Origin: Streptomyces milbemycinicus
GTDB lineage: Bacteria > Actinomycetota > Actinomycetes > Streptomycetales > Streptomycetaceae
Length of the DNA: 36,044 bases
Direction: 5' to 3'
NCBI RefSeq assembly: GCF_002154605.1
Contig: NZ_MUNE01000075.1
Span: 1 to 36,044, forward strand
Under the pieces are notes generated by a model. The model was not told the DNA's origin. It saw nothing but the letters and a program-made list of their open reading frames with translations, and made no database searches. This document shows positions 1 through 8,379 of this stretch, piece by piece. The position numbers were made by a program, and so were the translations under genes. The first letter of the stretch is position 1. Every line of letters starts with the position of its first letter.

Positions 1-3000
1 GAGATCGCCGATGACATCGAGCGGGCCGAGCTGCGGGTCGCCGACCGCCGCGCCGCCGTACCCGCCGTCACCTACCCCGAAGAGCTGCCGGTCAGCCAGA
101 AAAAGGACGACATCCTCGCCGCGGTCCGCGACCACCAGGTCGTGATCGTGGCGGGCGAGACCGGCTCCGGCAAGACGACCCAGATCCCCAAGATCTGCCT
201 GGAGCTGGGCCGTGGCGTCAAGGGCCTGATCGGCCATACCCAGCCGCGCCGCATCGCGGCCCGTACGGTCGCCGAGCGCATCGCCGAGGAGCTGCGGTCG
301 CCGCTGGGCGAGTCGGTCGGGTGGAAGGTCCGGTTCACCGACCAGGTGAGCCAGGACACCCACGTCAAGCTGATGACGGACGGCATCCTGCTGGCCGAGA
401 TCCAGGCCGACCGCGAGCTGCGCCAGTACGACACGATCATCATCGACGAGGCCCATGAGCGCAGCCTCAACATCGACTTCCTGCTCGGCTATCTGGCCCA
501 GCTGCTGCCCCGCCGCCCCGACCTCAAGGTCGTGATCACCTCCGCCACCATCGACCCCGAGCGCTTCTCCCGCCATTTCGGCGACGCTCCGATCGTCGAG
601 GTCAGCGGGCGTACGTACCCGGTCGAGGTGCGCTACCGCCCGCTGCTGGAGGAGGGCGGGGAGGACAGCGACCGGGACCAGATCACCGCGATCTGCGATG
701 CCGTGGACGAGCTGCAGGCCGAGGGCCCCGGCGACATCCTGGTCTTCCTCTCCGGGGAGCGGGAGATCCGGGACACCGCCGACGCGCTGAACAAGAAGCA
801 GCTGCGGTCGACCGAGGTGCTGCCGCTGTACGCGCGGCTGTCGCATGCCGAGCAGCACCGGGTGTTCCAGCGCCACCCCGGCCGCCGGATCGTCCTCGCC
901 ACCAACGTGGCGGAGACCTCGCTGACCGTCCCCGGCATCCGGTACGTGATCGACCCGGGCGCCGCCCGGATCTCCCGCTACAGCCACCGCACCAAGGTGC
1001 AGCGGCTGCCCATCGAGCCGGTCTCCCAGGCCAGCGCCAATCAGCGCAAGGGCCGCTGCGGCCGTACCAGCGACGGCATCTGCGTCCGGCTGTACTCCGA
1101 GGACGACTTCCTGACCCGCCCGGAGTTCACCGACGCGGAGATCCTGCGGACCAATCTGGCCTCCGTCATCCTCCAGATGACCGCCGCCGGGCTCGGGGAC
1201 ATCGAGAAGTTCCCGTTCATCGACCCGCCGGACCGGCGCAACATCAAGGACGGTGTGCAGCTGCTGGAGGAGCTGCACGCGCTGGACGGCACGGAAAAGG
1301 ACCCCCGCAAGCGGCTCACCCCGGTCGGGCGCAAGCTCGCCCAGCTGCCCGTGGACCCGCGGCTGGCCCGGATGGTGCTGGAGGCCGACCGCAACGGCTG
1401 TGTCCGCGAGGTCATGGTGATCGCGGCGGCGCTGTCCATCCAGGACCCGCGCGAGCGGCCCGCCGACAAGCAGCAGCAGGCCGATCAGCAGCACGCCCGC
1501 TTCAAGGACGAGACCAGCGACTTCCTGGCCTTCCTCAATCTGTGGAAGTACATCAGGGAGCGGCAGAAGGAGCTGTCCTCGTCCGCGTTCCGCCGGATGT
1601 GCCGCCAGGAGTTCCTGAACTATCTGCGCATACGCGAATGGCAGGACATCTACAGCCAGCTGCGGACGGTCGCCAAGACCATGGATATCGAGCTGTCCGA
1701 CCAGGACGCGGCGCCGGACCACATCCATACGTCGCTGCTGGCGGGGCTGCTGTCCCACCTCGGCCTCAAGGACACCGAGAAGAACGAGTATCTGGGCGCG
1801 CGCAGCGCGAAGTTCGCGGTCTTTCCGGGTTCCGCGCTCTTCAAGAAGCCGCCGCGCTGGGTCATGTCGGCCGAGCTGGTGGAGACCTCACGGCTGTGGG
1901 CCCGGGTCAACGCGAAGGTCGAACCGGAGTGGATCGAACCGCTCGCCCAGCATCTGGTCAAGCGCACCTACAGCGAGCCCCACTGGGAGCAGAAGCAGGC
2001 CGCCGTGATGGCGTACGAGAGGGTCACGCTGTACGGCGTGCCGATCGTCGCCCAGCGGAAGGTGAATTACGGCCGGATCGACCCGGAGACCTGCCGGGAC
2101 CTGTTCATCCGCAATGCCCTGGTGGAGGGCGACTGGCGCACGCACCACCAGTTCTTCCACGACAACCGCAAACTGCTGGGCGAGGTCGAGGAGCTGGAGC
2201 ACCGCGCCCGGCGGCGCGACATCCTCGTGGACGACGAGACGCTGTTCGACTTCTACGATCAGCGGCTGCCCGAACACATCGTGTCCGGGGCGCATTTCGA
2301 CTCCTGGTGGAAGCACAAACGCGGGGAAGAGCCGGAGCTTCTCAACTTCGAGAAGTCGATGCTCATCAACGAGCGGGCGGCGGGCGTCACCAAGGACGCC
2401 TATCCGGACTCCTGGCGCCAGGGGAAGCTCAAGTTCAAGGTGACGTACCAGTTCGAGCCGGGCACGGACGCGGACGGCGTCACCGTCCACATTCCGCTGC
2501 AGGTGCTCAACCAGGTCACCCCGGACGGTTTCGACTGGCAGATCCCGGGGCTGCGCGAGGACTTGGTGACCGAGCTGATCCGGTCGCTGCCCAAGCCCAT
2601 CCGCCGCAATTACGTCCCGGCGCCGAACTACGCCAAGCGTTTTCTGGACACCACGGTCCCCCTCCAGGAGCCGCTGACGGCCGCGCTCTCCCGCGAGCTG
2701 CAGCGGATGGTGGGGGTGCGGATCGACCCGGAGGACTGGGATCCGGACAAGGTGCCGGGCCACCTCAAGATCACCTTCCGGGTGGTCGACGAGCGGCGCC
2801 GCCAACTCGCCGAGGACAAGGACCTCGAGGCGCTGAAGCAGCGGCTGAAGCCCAAGACCCGGGCCGCCATCTCCAAAGCCTTCGAGAGCTCCAAAGAGGG
2901 CGGCGGCATCGAGCAGCGCACCGGGCTCACCCAGTGGTCGGTCGGTACGCTTCCGCGCACCTTCGAGACCCGCCGCGCGGGCCAGCCCGTCAAGGCGTAC

Positions 3001-3783
3001 CCGGCGCTCGTGGACGAGGGCGCCTCGGTCGCCGTACGGCTCTTCGACACCGAGGCCGAGCAGCGGCAGGCGATGTGGCGCGGCACCCGCCGGCTGATCC
3101 TGCTGGGGCTGCCCGCGAGCCCGGCCAAGTTCGCCCAGGGACAGCTGTCCAACCATGCCAAGCTGGCGCTCTCGCGCAGCCCCCACGGCAGCGTGCCGGC
3201 CCTCTTCGAGGACTGCGTCGCCGCCTCCGCCGACCGGCTGATCGCGGCGCGCGGCGGCCCGGCATGGGACGAGGAGGGCTTCCGCAAGCTCTTCGACGGC
3301 GTCCGGGCCGACATCATGGACGCGACGCTGGACACCGTGCGGAAGGTCCAGGAGGTGCTGGCCGCCTGGCAGTCCTGCGAGCGGCGGCTGAAGGCCACCA
3401 CGAGCCCCGCGCTGCTGGCCTCCCTCGCGGACGTCAAGGAGCAGCTGGCGGAGCTCATCAAGCCCGGTTTCGTGACCGAGCACGGGGTGCGCCGCCTTCC
3501 GGACCTCATGCGCTATCTGGTGGCCGTCGACCGGCGGTTGCAGCAGCTCCCGACCAACGCCGAGCGGGACCGGGCGCGGATGGCGAAGGTCAAGGAGATG
3601 CGGGACGAATACGCGTGGCTGCTGGAGCAGTTCCCGGCGGGCCGGCCGGTGCCTCAGGAGGCGCTGGAGATCCGCTGGATGATCGAGGAGCTGCGGGTGA
3701 GCTATTTCGCGCACGCCCTCGGCACCGCCTATCCGATCTCCGACAAGCGCATCGTGAAGGCCATCGACGCGGCCGCGCCGTAG
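1..3783 (+). CDS. hrpA: ATP-dependent RNA helicase HrpA (5' end cut by window)
   Basis: DEAH-box RNA helicase of the HrpA family, expected to be cytoplasmic and to act in RNA processing or ribosome rescue. The frame is open from base 1, so the true start lies upstream; 1260 residues are visible, and family members are about 1300. Visible motifs, counted from base 1: motif I GETGSGKTT at about 52-60, the DEAH box at 149-152, SAT at about 181-183, and motif VI QRKGRCGR at about 348-355. A helicase-associated/OB region and a long HrpA-specific C-terminal part follow. The gene ends at TAG and is followed by two hairpins. It looks monocistronic or last in its operon. The long overlapping open frames on both strands are GC-rich shadows. 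Confidence 0.96.
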   Translation, partial: EIADDIERAELRVADRRAAVPAVTYPEELPVSQKKDDILAAVRDHQVVIVAGETGSGKTTQIPKICLELGRGVKGLIGHTQPRRIAARTVAERIAEELRSPLGESVGWKVRFTDQVSQDTHVKLMTDGILLAEIQADRELRQYDTIIIDEAHERSLNIDFLLGYLAQLLPRRPDLKVVITSATIDPERFSRHFGDAPIVEVSGRTYPVEVRYRPLLEEGGEDSDRDQITAICDAVDELQAEGPGDILVFLSGEREIRDTADALNKKQLRSTEVLPLYARLSHAEQHRVFQRHPGRRIVLATNVAETSLTVPGIRYVIDPGAARISRYSHRTKVQRLPIEPVSQASANQRKGRCGRTSDGICVRLYSEDDFLTRPEFTDAEILRTNLASVILQMTAAGLGDIEKFPFIDPPDRRNIKDGVQLLEELHALDGTEKDPRKRLTPVGRKLAQLPVDPRLARMVLEADRNGCVREVMVIAAALSIQDPRERPADKQQQADQQHARFKDETSDFLAFLNLWKYIRERQKELSSSAFRRMCRQEFLNYLRIREWQDIYSQLRTVAKTMDIELSDQDAAPDHIHTSLLAGLLSHLGLKDTEKNEYLGARSAKFAVFPGSALFKKPPRWVMSAELVETSRLWARVNAKVEPEWIEPLAQHLVKRTYSEPHWEQKQAAVMAYERVTLYGVPIVAQRKVNYGRIDPETCRDLFIRNALVEGDWRTHHQFFHDNRKLLGEVEELEHRARRRDILVDDETLFDFYDQRLPEHIVSGAHFDSWWKHKRGEEPELLNFEKSMLINERAAGVTKDAYPDSWRQGKLKFKVTYQFEPGTDADGVTVHIPLQVLNQVTPDGFDWQIPGLREDLVTELIRSLPKPIRRNYVPAPNYAKRFLDTTVPLQEPLTAALSRELQRMVGVRIDPEDWDPDKVPGHLKITFRVVDERRRQLAEDKDLEALKQRLKPKTRAAISKAFESSKEGGGIEQRTGLTQWSVGTLPRTFETRRAGQPVKAYPALVDEGASVAVRLFDTEAEQRQAMWRGTRRLILLGLPASPAKFAQGQLSNHAKLALSRSPHGSVPALFEDCVAASADRLIAARGGPAWDEEGFRKLFDGVRADIMDATLDTVRKVQEVLAAWQSCERRLKATTSPALLASLADVKEQLAELIKPGFVTEHGVRRLPDLMRYLVAVDRRLQQLPTNAERDRARMAKVKEMRDEYAWLLEQFPAGRPVPQEALEIRWMIEELRVSYFAHALGTAYPISDKRIVKAIDAAAP

Positions 3784-3820
3784 CGGACGCGCCGTAGCGG
3801 GTGTGAGGGGGCGTACGCGC

Positions 3821-3902
3821 GGCTCCCGGGCCATCCGGGCCGGGAGCCCTGGAAGGCGCTCAGACGGCCCCTGGGGCGCCTTTACGGGCGCCCCAGGGTT
3901 CG
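3821..3902 (+). terminator. Double hairpin downstream of hrpA
   Basis: Two GC-rich inverted repeats lie in tandem about 40 and 85 bases after the hrpA stop. The first pairs 3821-3829 with 3840-3848. The second is a perfect 12-bp stem, 3869-3880 with 3887-3898, with a 6-base loop. There is no real T-tract, which is common for Streptomyces terminators. Function is inferred from shape and position. Confidence 0.65.
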
Positions 3903-3931
3903 TTGCGGGCCTCGGCGGGGCGCTCAGCCCG

Positions 3932-3991
3932 CCCCGTACGGCACCCCGTACGGCACCCCGTACGGCACCCCGCACAGCGCCCCGTACCGCC
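3932..3991. repeat. Five-unit 12-bp tandem repeat
   Basis: The unit CCCCGTACGGCA is present three times exactly (3932-3967), followed by two degenerate copies ending at 3991. It lies between the hrpA terminators and the tRNA-Asp promoter. Because 12 is a multiple of three it produces fake repetitive open frames on both strands. Each unit contains GTAC. No function is evident. Confidence 0.8.
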
Positions 3992-4003
3992 GCCGGGCGC
4001 GAG

Positions 4004-4034
4004 TTCGACCGCACCCCCTGACCTGCTGTAGAGT
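4004..4034 (+). promoter_or_regulatory. Probable promoter of tRNA-Asp
   Basis: A -10-like TAGAGT lies at 4029-4034, with a weak -35-like TTCGAC at 4004-4009 (19-base spacer). The same TAGAGT box precedes the tRNA-Gly genes at 17 kb, which supports a common stable-RNA promoter type. About 52 bases of leader separate it from the mature tRNA. Confidence 0.5.
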
Positions 4035-4086
4035 CTGTCTCCGCAGCGCACGAAAGAGCGCGGCAGCCAAACGGCGCAAGCCGTAT

Positions 4087-4161
4087 GGTCCTGTGGAGCA
4101 GTTTGGAGTGCTCGCCACCCTGTCAAGGTGGAGGCCGCGGGTTCAAATCCCGTCAGGACCG
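4087..4161 (+). tRNA. tRNA-Asp (anticodon GUC)
   Basis: A 75-nt cloverleaf. The acceptor stem GGTCCTG (4087-4093) pairs fully with CAGGACC (4154-4160), and the discriminator is G. The anticodon stem CACCC/GGTGG closes the loop TGTCAAG-type region with anticodon GTC, so it reads Asp codons. The T arm carries the standard GGTTCAAATCC sequence. The 3' CCA is not encoded. A strong hairpin follows at once. Confidence 0.95.
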
Positions 4162-4167
4162 CAGCGC

Positions 4168-4203
4168 GAAAGGCCCGGACCCGCACAGAGGTCCGGGCCT
4201 TTC
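4168..4203 (+). terminator. Terminator of tRNA-Asp
   Basis: A long perfect stem (4168-4181 with 4190-4203, loop of 8) begins seven bases after the tRNA. Its 3' arm ends in CCTTTC. Its placement directly after the tRNA makes a terminator very likely. Confidence 0.8.
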
Positions 4204-4280
4204 GGCGTCTTGACGGCGGCACGTACCAGAGGTACCCAAGCTAGAAGGCGACATGGGGGCGCGCGCGGGAGGTACGGCTC

Positions 4281-4475
4281 ATGACGACATCCGCGAGGCA
4301 TGAAACCAGGGCGTTGCTCCGTGCGCATCTAGCGGCCGCCACGGGCTATCGCCACTTCACCCGGCACTGTCCTATCTGCCATCGACTGCTGCGGCTCGCC
4401 ATGGAACCGGCGAGGGACTCGGCGGCGGATTCCCGATCCGCGGAGACCGATGGCGACTCGGCGACAACTCGGTAA
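4281..4475 (+). CDS. Small CPxCH protein (DUF6274-like)
   Basis: A 64-residue basic protein starting at ATG 4281, with GGGAGG (4267-4272) as ribosome site. It has a helical N-terminal half and the motif HCPICHRLL around residues 29-37. The Cys/His spacing (CPxCH) could bind a metal or form a disulfide. The C-terminal tail is polar and probably disordered. I associate this with the Streptomyces family DUF6274 found beside bldC, but that is recall and was not searched. No function is known to me. It is separated from bldC, which runs the other way, by a bldC terminator. Confidence 0.72.
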   Translation: MTTSARHETRALLRAHLAAATGYRHFTRHCPICHRLLRLAMEPARDSAADSRSAETDGDSATTR

Positions 4476-4787
4476 GCCCTTACCGCAGTTGCCGAGCGCG
4501 CGACAAGCATTGTGCGGTGTGACGGGAGTCACCGAATGGGCTTGCGGCGTGAGGGAACTTACACCCGTCCTACAACAAGTCAATTTAATATGTGCAATTG
4601 CACCGCCCACCCAAGACCCCGGAAGGATTCTGGAATGGGCGATTCCGGGTCGACCCGCCCACCCGTTCCAGCCCCCTCACAACATCGCGCCACGACATGT
4701 TACCGATGAGTCACCGAGCCATCCGTAGCACCCTGGCGGACCCTGACGGACCTGGGCGGACCTCGGCAGACGCCAGAAGCAGGGCAT
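4476..4787. other. Non-coding stretch between the small CPxCH gene and the bldC terminator
   Basis: No convincing gene is present; short open frames here lack Streptomyces codon bias (A/T is common at third positions). The segment around 4560-4605 is AT-rich for this genome and holds the perfect 12-bp palindrome GTGCAATTGCAC (4592-4603), with a second AATT at 4582-4585. An imperfect repeat of a GGAC-containing unit of 10-11 bp lies at about 4731-4772. Confidence 0.6.
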
Positions 4788-4826
4788 AAAAAGATCGCGC
4801 TGGACCCGGCGGAGTCCAGCGCGATC
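4788..4826 (-). terminator. Intrinsic terminator of bldC
   Basis: A perfect 13-bp stem (4793-4805 with 4814-4826, loop of 8). Read on the minus strand it is followed at once by five T residues (4792-4788). It lies about 115 bases past the bldC stop. It is one of the cleanest stem-plus-U-tract terminators in the window. Confidence 0.85.
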
Positions 4827-4941
4827 GACGACGCACCCATGTGTCGAGCGGGCGTGGGCCTGTTGGGGCAGGCACCAGTCGTTTGGAGCCACGGGCGGGA
4901 TTCCGGCTGGGGGGCCGGAAAATGCCCGGTTAAGCGGTTGT

Positions 4942-5148
4942 TCAGGCCTCGCTGCGCTGCTGCGGGATGCCCGCCAGAAGCGCGCGGACCTCCGCTTCGC
5001 GGTAGCGCCGATGCCCTCCGAGCGTGCGGATGGACGTGAGCTTGCCTGCCTTGGCCCACCGCGTGACCGTCTTCGGGTCCACGCGGAACATCGTGGCAAC
5101 CTCAGCCGGGGTCAGCAGCGGCTCGGCATCAGGGGTGCGAGCGGTCAT
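4942..5148 (-). CDS. bldC: Developmental transcriptional regulator BldC
   Basis: A 68-residue single-domain MerR-like winged helix-turn-helix protein, the size known for S. coelicolor BldC. The N terminus reads MTARTPDAEPLLTPAEVATM; the HTH (TPAEVATMFRVDPKTVTRWA) is followed by the wing RTLGGHRRYREAEV. The start was set at ATG 5148 because AGGAGG sits at 5155-5160; a longer open frame to 5214 adds residues not found in the family. BldC represses early entry into development and is known to bind DNA cooperatively as head-to-tail oligomers on direct repeats. It is monocistronic, with its own terminator and a long upstream region. Confidence 0.95.
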   Translation of the reverse strand: MTARTPDAEPLLTPAEVATMFRVDPKTVTRWAKAGKLTSIRTLGGHRRYREAEVRALLAGIPQQRSEA

Positions 5149-5737
5149 GAGCGGCCTCCTCGGGAGAACCGAACCATCACGGTTCTTTCCTCTAAATTCT
5201 GCACCTTGACCCACGTTGCCCGAAATGGCGGACGCGGGCCGAGTCGGTTATAGGACGAACGGCTTGTCCTCGGCACTACAACTACACCATCCGTCCAGCC
5301 CCGTCGGCCAAACCGATGGAATTGCCCTCTCAGGTGTTCAACCTCGACGGAAGCCGATGGACCATGTCATAGCGGACAGTCACGCGGCCGTGACGATCAG
5401 TCACAACAGGATCAGGGGCAACAGACCCCGCCAAGGAGTGCAATACCGATGATTCCGCCCATAGTTGAGCGGAAGGAGCCCTTCCCGGACTCCTTGTCCT
5501 ATTTTGACACGAGGGTGGGGGATTGCCGCAAGGCCCGAAGTCAGTGCTTTAGGTCACGATTGAGGCATAGGCCCGGATCGGGACCTACGTCCCGCCCGTC
5601 CAATGCTGTCCGGCTTACCGGCCTTATCGCCCTCGTCGGCCTCATCGGCCATACCGGCGTCCCGCGCATGCGCGCGCGCCATCGCCACGCCATCCCCGTG
5701 TCCCCGTTCAACCCGTATTCCTCGTGCGTCCCCGTGC
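5149..5737. other. bldC upstream region and adjacent gene-free stretch
   Basis: About 590 bases without a convincing gene. The first 60 bases next to bldC are relatively AT-rich and should carry its promoter. On the plus strand an AAGGAG followed by ATG occurs at about 5434-5451, but the frame that follows has no GC3 bias and runs into low-complexity sequence, so I do not call it. An inverted repeat AAGGAG...CTCCTT lies near 5473-5495. The segment next to the following gene holds a 9-bp repeat array, listed separately. Confidence 0.55.
5612..5665. repeat. Six imperfect 9-bp tandem units
   Basis: Consecutive 9-mers run GGCTTACCG, GCCTTATCG, CCCTCGTCG, GCCTCATCG, GCCATACCG, GCGTCCCGC. Periodicity is clear although the units differ. 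The array lies about 70 bases after the stop codon of the minus-strand gene at 5738, in non-coding DNA. Confidence 0.6.
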
Positions 5738-6595
5738 TCAGCTCGCGTTCTGACGGCCGCGGACCGCGGTCCAGCGCTCCGCCAGCCGCTGGTACACGCT
5801 CCCCGCCCGCTCCCCGTCCCCGTCGCGCAGTGCCGCAAGGCCCTCCGCCACATCGGCGGCGGAGCGGTCGTCGTCAAGCTGTCCCGGGGGCACCGCGTGC
5901 ACCAGGCCGCCGTAGTCGAGCTCGACCAGCGAACGCGGATGGAATTCCTCGAGCCACCGACCAACATCTACCAGGCCGTCGATCAGTGGCCCCTCACCGA
6001 GGCCATCTTTGAGCACCTTCAGGCCGCGCGCCACTCGACGCCTGGCCTGGACCATGGGGGTCCGGTAGCGCAGCAGCGGCCCAGGCTCCCCTTTGTCGTT
6101 GTTTTTGTCGTTTCTGTCGTACTCCCGCTCGTCGTCCGCGAAGAGCACGAACCAGCGCACCGGCACATGCCAGGTCGCCGATCTGATCCACGGCCTGGCG
6201 TCCGGGTTGCGTTCCAGCCACCGCTCGTAGTCCGCCGCCGCCTGCCGGCGCACCATCGGGGGCAGCACGGCGTCCAGCAGCGACGCAGGGAACCGCTCGG
6301 CGAGCTCTTCCAGGGCCAGCCAGCCGCGCAGCCGGGTGCGCCACGGACAGACGCAGGTGACGCCGTCCACGACCGCCACGAAGGCGTCGCTGCTCTCGTG
6401 TACGGGGACCGCCACGGGCGGCACCGGCAGCAGGTCGGCCAGCGAGCGCCGCAGCTCGTCCTGGACGCCCGGGAGATCGTCCCGCTTGGCGTAGCGTGCC
6501 CAGTGGGAGCGTTCGGGCTCGGGAAAGGCCGCCAGCGGCTCGTAGACCCTCAGGTACGCCGCGTACGGGACAACCACCGATGACGCCACGGTCAC
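5738..6595 (-). CDS. Conserved uncharacterised protein between bldC and vdh
   Basis: 285 residues. The start is taken as GTG 6595 because GAGGGAG lies just upstream with good spacing; an in-frame ATG 99 bases earlier has no comparable site. No catalytic motif, signal peptide or membrane segment is recognised. The first half is acidic with Trp-rich stretches ([31 protein letters not shown]); the second half ends in helical repeats rich in Ala and Arg. Around residues 185-205 a low-complexity charged linker ([16 protein letters not shown]) interrupts it. By position it matches the gene between bldC and vdh in other streptomycetes. It is divergent from vdh, sharing about 215 bases of upstream DNA. 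Function is unknown. Confidence 0.85.
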   Translation of the reverse strand: MTVASSVVVPYAAYLRVYEPLAAFPEPERSHWARYAKRDDLPGVQDELRRSLADLLPVPPVAVPVHESSDAFVAVVDGVTCVCPWRTRLRGWLALEELAERFPASLLDAVLPPMVRRQAAADYERWLERNPDARPWIRSATWHVPVRWFVLFADDEREYDRNDKNNDKGEPGPLLRYRTPMVQARRRVARGLKVLKDGLGEGPLIDGLVDVGRWLEEFHPRSLVELDYGGLVHAVPPGQLDDDRSAADVAEGLAALRDGDGERAGSVYQRLAERWTAVRGRQNAS

Positions 6596-6812
6596 GCGCG
6601 CTCCCTCTGGGCCGAGACGGTCCGCCGGGGGCCGCTCACGACCCCCGGCTACCCGCATCGTCCCATGCCCGGCCCGGGCACTCGCCGCCCCCATCGGGAC
6701 TCGGCACGGACCGTGCCGTTCCGAGCCGCCCCCAAGGGCTTACGCTCTTGCCCACCGGCCCTCCCCACCAGCAAGGAGGGCGTCCACAACGCGGCATATG
6801 GGAGTCACCACA

Positions 6813-7952
6813 GTGACCGACGTACGTCATACCGTCAGCGTCGACGGTCCGACGGGCAGCGCAGCACCCGATTCTTCGTCCGCCCTCACCACGCTCTTCG
6901 CCTCCGATCAGGGCGGCCATGAGCAGGTCCTGCTCTGCCAGGACCGCGCGAGCGGCCTGAAGGCCGTCATCGCCATCCACTCGACCGCCCTGGGCCCGGC
7001 CCTCGGCGGCACCCGCTTCCACGCCTACGCCTCCGAGACGCGCCCCGAAGAAGCGGCCGTCATGGACGCGCTCAACCTCGCCCGCGGCATGTCCTACAAG
7101 AACGCGCTGGCGGGGCTCGACCACGGCGGCGGCAAGGCCGTGATCATCGGCGACCCGGAGCAGATCAAGACCGAGGAGCTGCTGCTGGCCTACGGCCGCT
7201 TCGTGGCCTCCCTCGGCGGCCGCTACGTCACCGCCTGCGACGTCGGCACCTATGTCGCCGACATGGACGTCGTCGCCCGCGAGTGCCCCTGGACCACCGG
7301 CCGCTCCCCCGAGGCGGGCGGCGCGGGCGACTCCTCCGTGCTCACCGCCTACGGCGTCTTCCAGGGCATGCGGGCCAGCGCCCAGGCGTCCTGGGGGGCG
7401 CCCACGCTGCGCGGCCGCCGGGTCGGCATCGCGGGCGTCGGCAAGGTCGGCCACCACCTCGTCGCCCACCTGCTGGAGGACGGCGCCGAGGTCGTGGTCA
7501 CCGATGTGCGGGCCGAGTCGGTCGAGCGGGTCCGCGCCCGCCACCCCGAGGTGACGGCCGTCGCGGACACCGACGCCCTGATCCGATCCGACCTCGACGT
7601 CTACGCTCCGTGCGCGCTCGGCGGCGCCCTCGACGACGCCACCGTGCCCGCGCTGACCGCGCGCGTGGTGTGCGGGGCCGCCAACAACCAGCTGGCCCAC
7701 CCCGGGGTCGAGAAGGACCTCGCCGACCGCGGAATCCTGTACGCCCCGGACTATGTGGTGAACGCCGGCGGTGTGATCCAGGTCGCGGACGAACTGCACG
7801 GTTTCGACTTCGACCGGGCCAAGGCCAAGGCGGCAAAGATTTTCGACACGACTTTGGCCATATTCGATCGGGCACAGGCCGATGGAATTCCGCCGGCCGC
7901 GGCCGCCGACCGGCTGGCCGAACAGCGCATGGCAGAGGGCCGCCGCGCCTAG
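6813..7952 (+). CDS. vdh: Valine (branched-chain amino acid) dehydrogenase
   Basis: An NAD-dependent oxidative deaminase of the Glu/Leu/Phe/Val dehydrogenase family. It converts valine and related amino acids to 2-oxo acids and so feeds precursors to branched fatty acids and polyketides. 379 residues from GTG 6813. This start was chosen because GGGAG (6800-6804) is 8 bases upstream and it gives the N terminus V/MTDV; the in-frame ATG 6798 has its AAGGAGG too far away. Residues: LGGTRF at about 64-69, the catalytic lysine in LDHGGGKAV (about 108), the conserved Asp in ACDVGT (about 143), and the Rossmann motif GVGKVG (about 208-213). It is monocistronic, followed by a strong hairpin. Confidence 0.94.
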   Translation: MTDVRHTVSVDGPTGSAAPDSSSALTTLFASDQGGHEQVLLCQDRASGLKAVIAIHSTALGPALGGTRFHAYASETRPEEAAVMDALNLARGMSYKNALAGLDHGGGKAVIIGDPEQIKTEELLLAYGRFVASLGGRYVTACDVGTYVADMDVVARECPWTTGRSPEAGGAGDSSVLTAYGVFQGMRASAQASWGAPTLRGRRVGIAGVGKVGHHLVAHLLEDGAEVVVTDVRAESVERVRARHPEVTAVADTDALIRSDLDVYAPCALGGALDDATVPALTARVVCGAANNQLAHPGVEKDLADRGILYAPDYVVNAGGVIQVADELHGFDFDRAKAKAAKIFDTTLAIFDRAQADGIPPAAAADRLAEQRMAEGRRA

Positions 7953-8050
7953 GGCCTGCCTCAAAGCGTTCCCGACAACCGCGCCCGAAGGGCGTACCGG
8001 GCCCCGGCGCGGCCTCGTGCCGCCCGGGGCCCACCGGTGGGTGTCCGGGG
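7953..8050 (+). terminator. Terminator hairpin after vdh (stem 7999-8032)
   Basis: GGGCCCCGG (7999-8007) pairs with CCGGGGCCC (8024-8032), and an inner stem GCGGC/GCCGC (8009-8013 with 8019-8023) extends it. It lies about 50 bases after the vdh stop and lacks a T-tract. The remainder of the interval shows no gene. Confidence 0.65.
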
Positions 8051-8117
8051 CCCGTACGGAGCACATACGGGACGCATACGGGTCGCATACGGGACGCATA
8101 CGGAGCCGTACGGGCCC
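8048..8117. repeat. 11-bp direct repeat array framed by a 12-bp inverted repeat
   Basis: Consecutive 11-mers share a TACGG core (ATACGG in the central four): CCCGTACGGAG (8051), CACATACGGGA (8062), CGCATACGGGT (8073), CGCATACGGGA (8084), CGCATACGGAG (8095). The ends of the array form a perfect inverted repeat, GGGCCCGTACGG (8048-8059) against CCGTACGGGCCC (8106-8117). Eleven bp is close to one helical turn, so the cores would face one side of the DNA. It lies between vdh and DUF3073. Confidence 0.75.
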
Positions 8118-8379
8118 ATCGGGGAGAGATCCCTCACGGCCCGTCGGCGGGTCGGCGTCCAGGACACGTTAAAATCGCAGCTGACCAGCGGGTACAGGGC
8201 TGCCCGCCGGTTGTGCGACGTGGCACGTCATGCGGGCGACGTACCGTATGGCCACAGAAGCAGGTACCGTTGAAGCCCTACGGGCCGGGTTCTCTTTCGA
8301 GAGTCCGCTCTGAATTATGAACGTGAACGCGTGTCAAGACTCTGGGGCCGTCGAGCCCCGTCGTTGAGGGGGTCGAGCC
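8118..8379 (+). promoter_or_regulatory. Upstream region of the DUF3073 gene
   Basis: No gene is seen. The stretch near 8165-8175 and 8310-8330 is relatively AT-rich (GTTAAAATCG, CTGAATTATGAACG) and should contain the promoter, but I cannot fix -35/-10 boxes with confidence. A short hairpin GGGGC...GCCCC lies just upstream of the ribosome site at about 8343-8359. Confidence 0.4.

Noticed and set aside
1542..4014. Long open frames overlapping hrpA on both strands (751 and 708 codons)
   Set aside because: They are shadows caused by high GC. hrpA has all helicase motifs and proper codon bias; the shadows show low-complexity Arg/Pro/Ala sequence and no family motif.
5449..6012. Plus-strand frame after AAGGAG-ATG upstream of the bldC-adjacent gene
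   Set aside because: The ribosome site looks good, but codon third positions are not GC-biased in the first 40 codons and the rest is antisense to a conserved gene.
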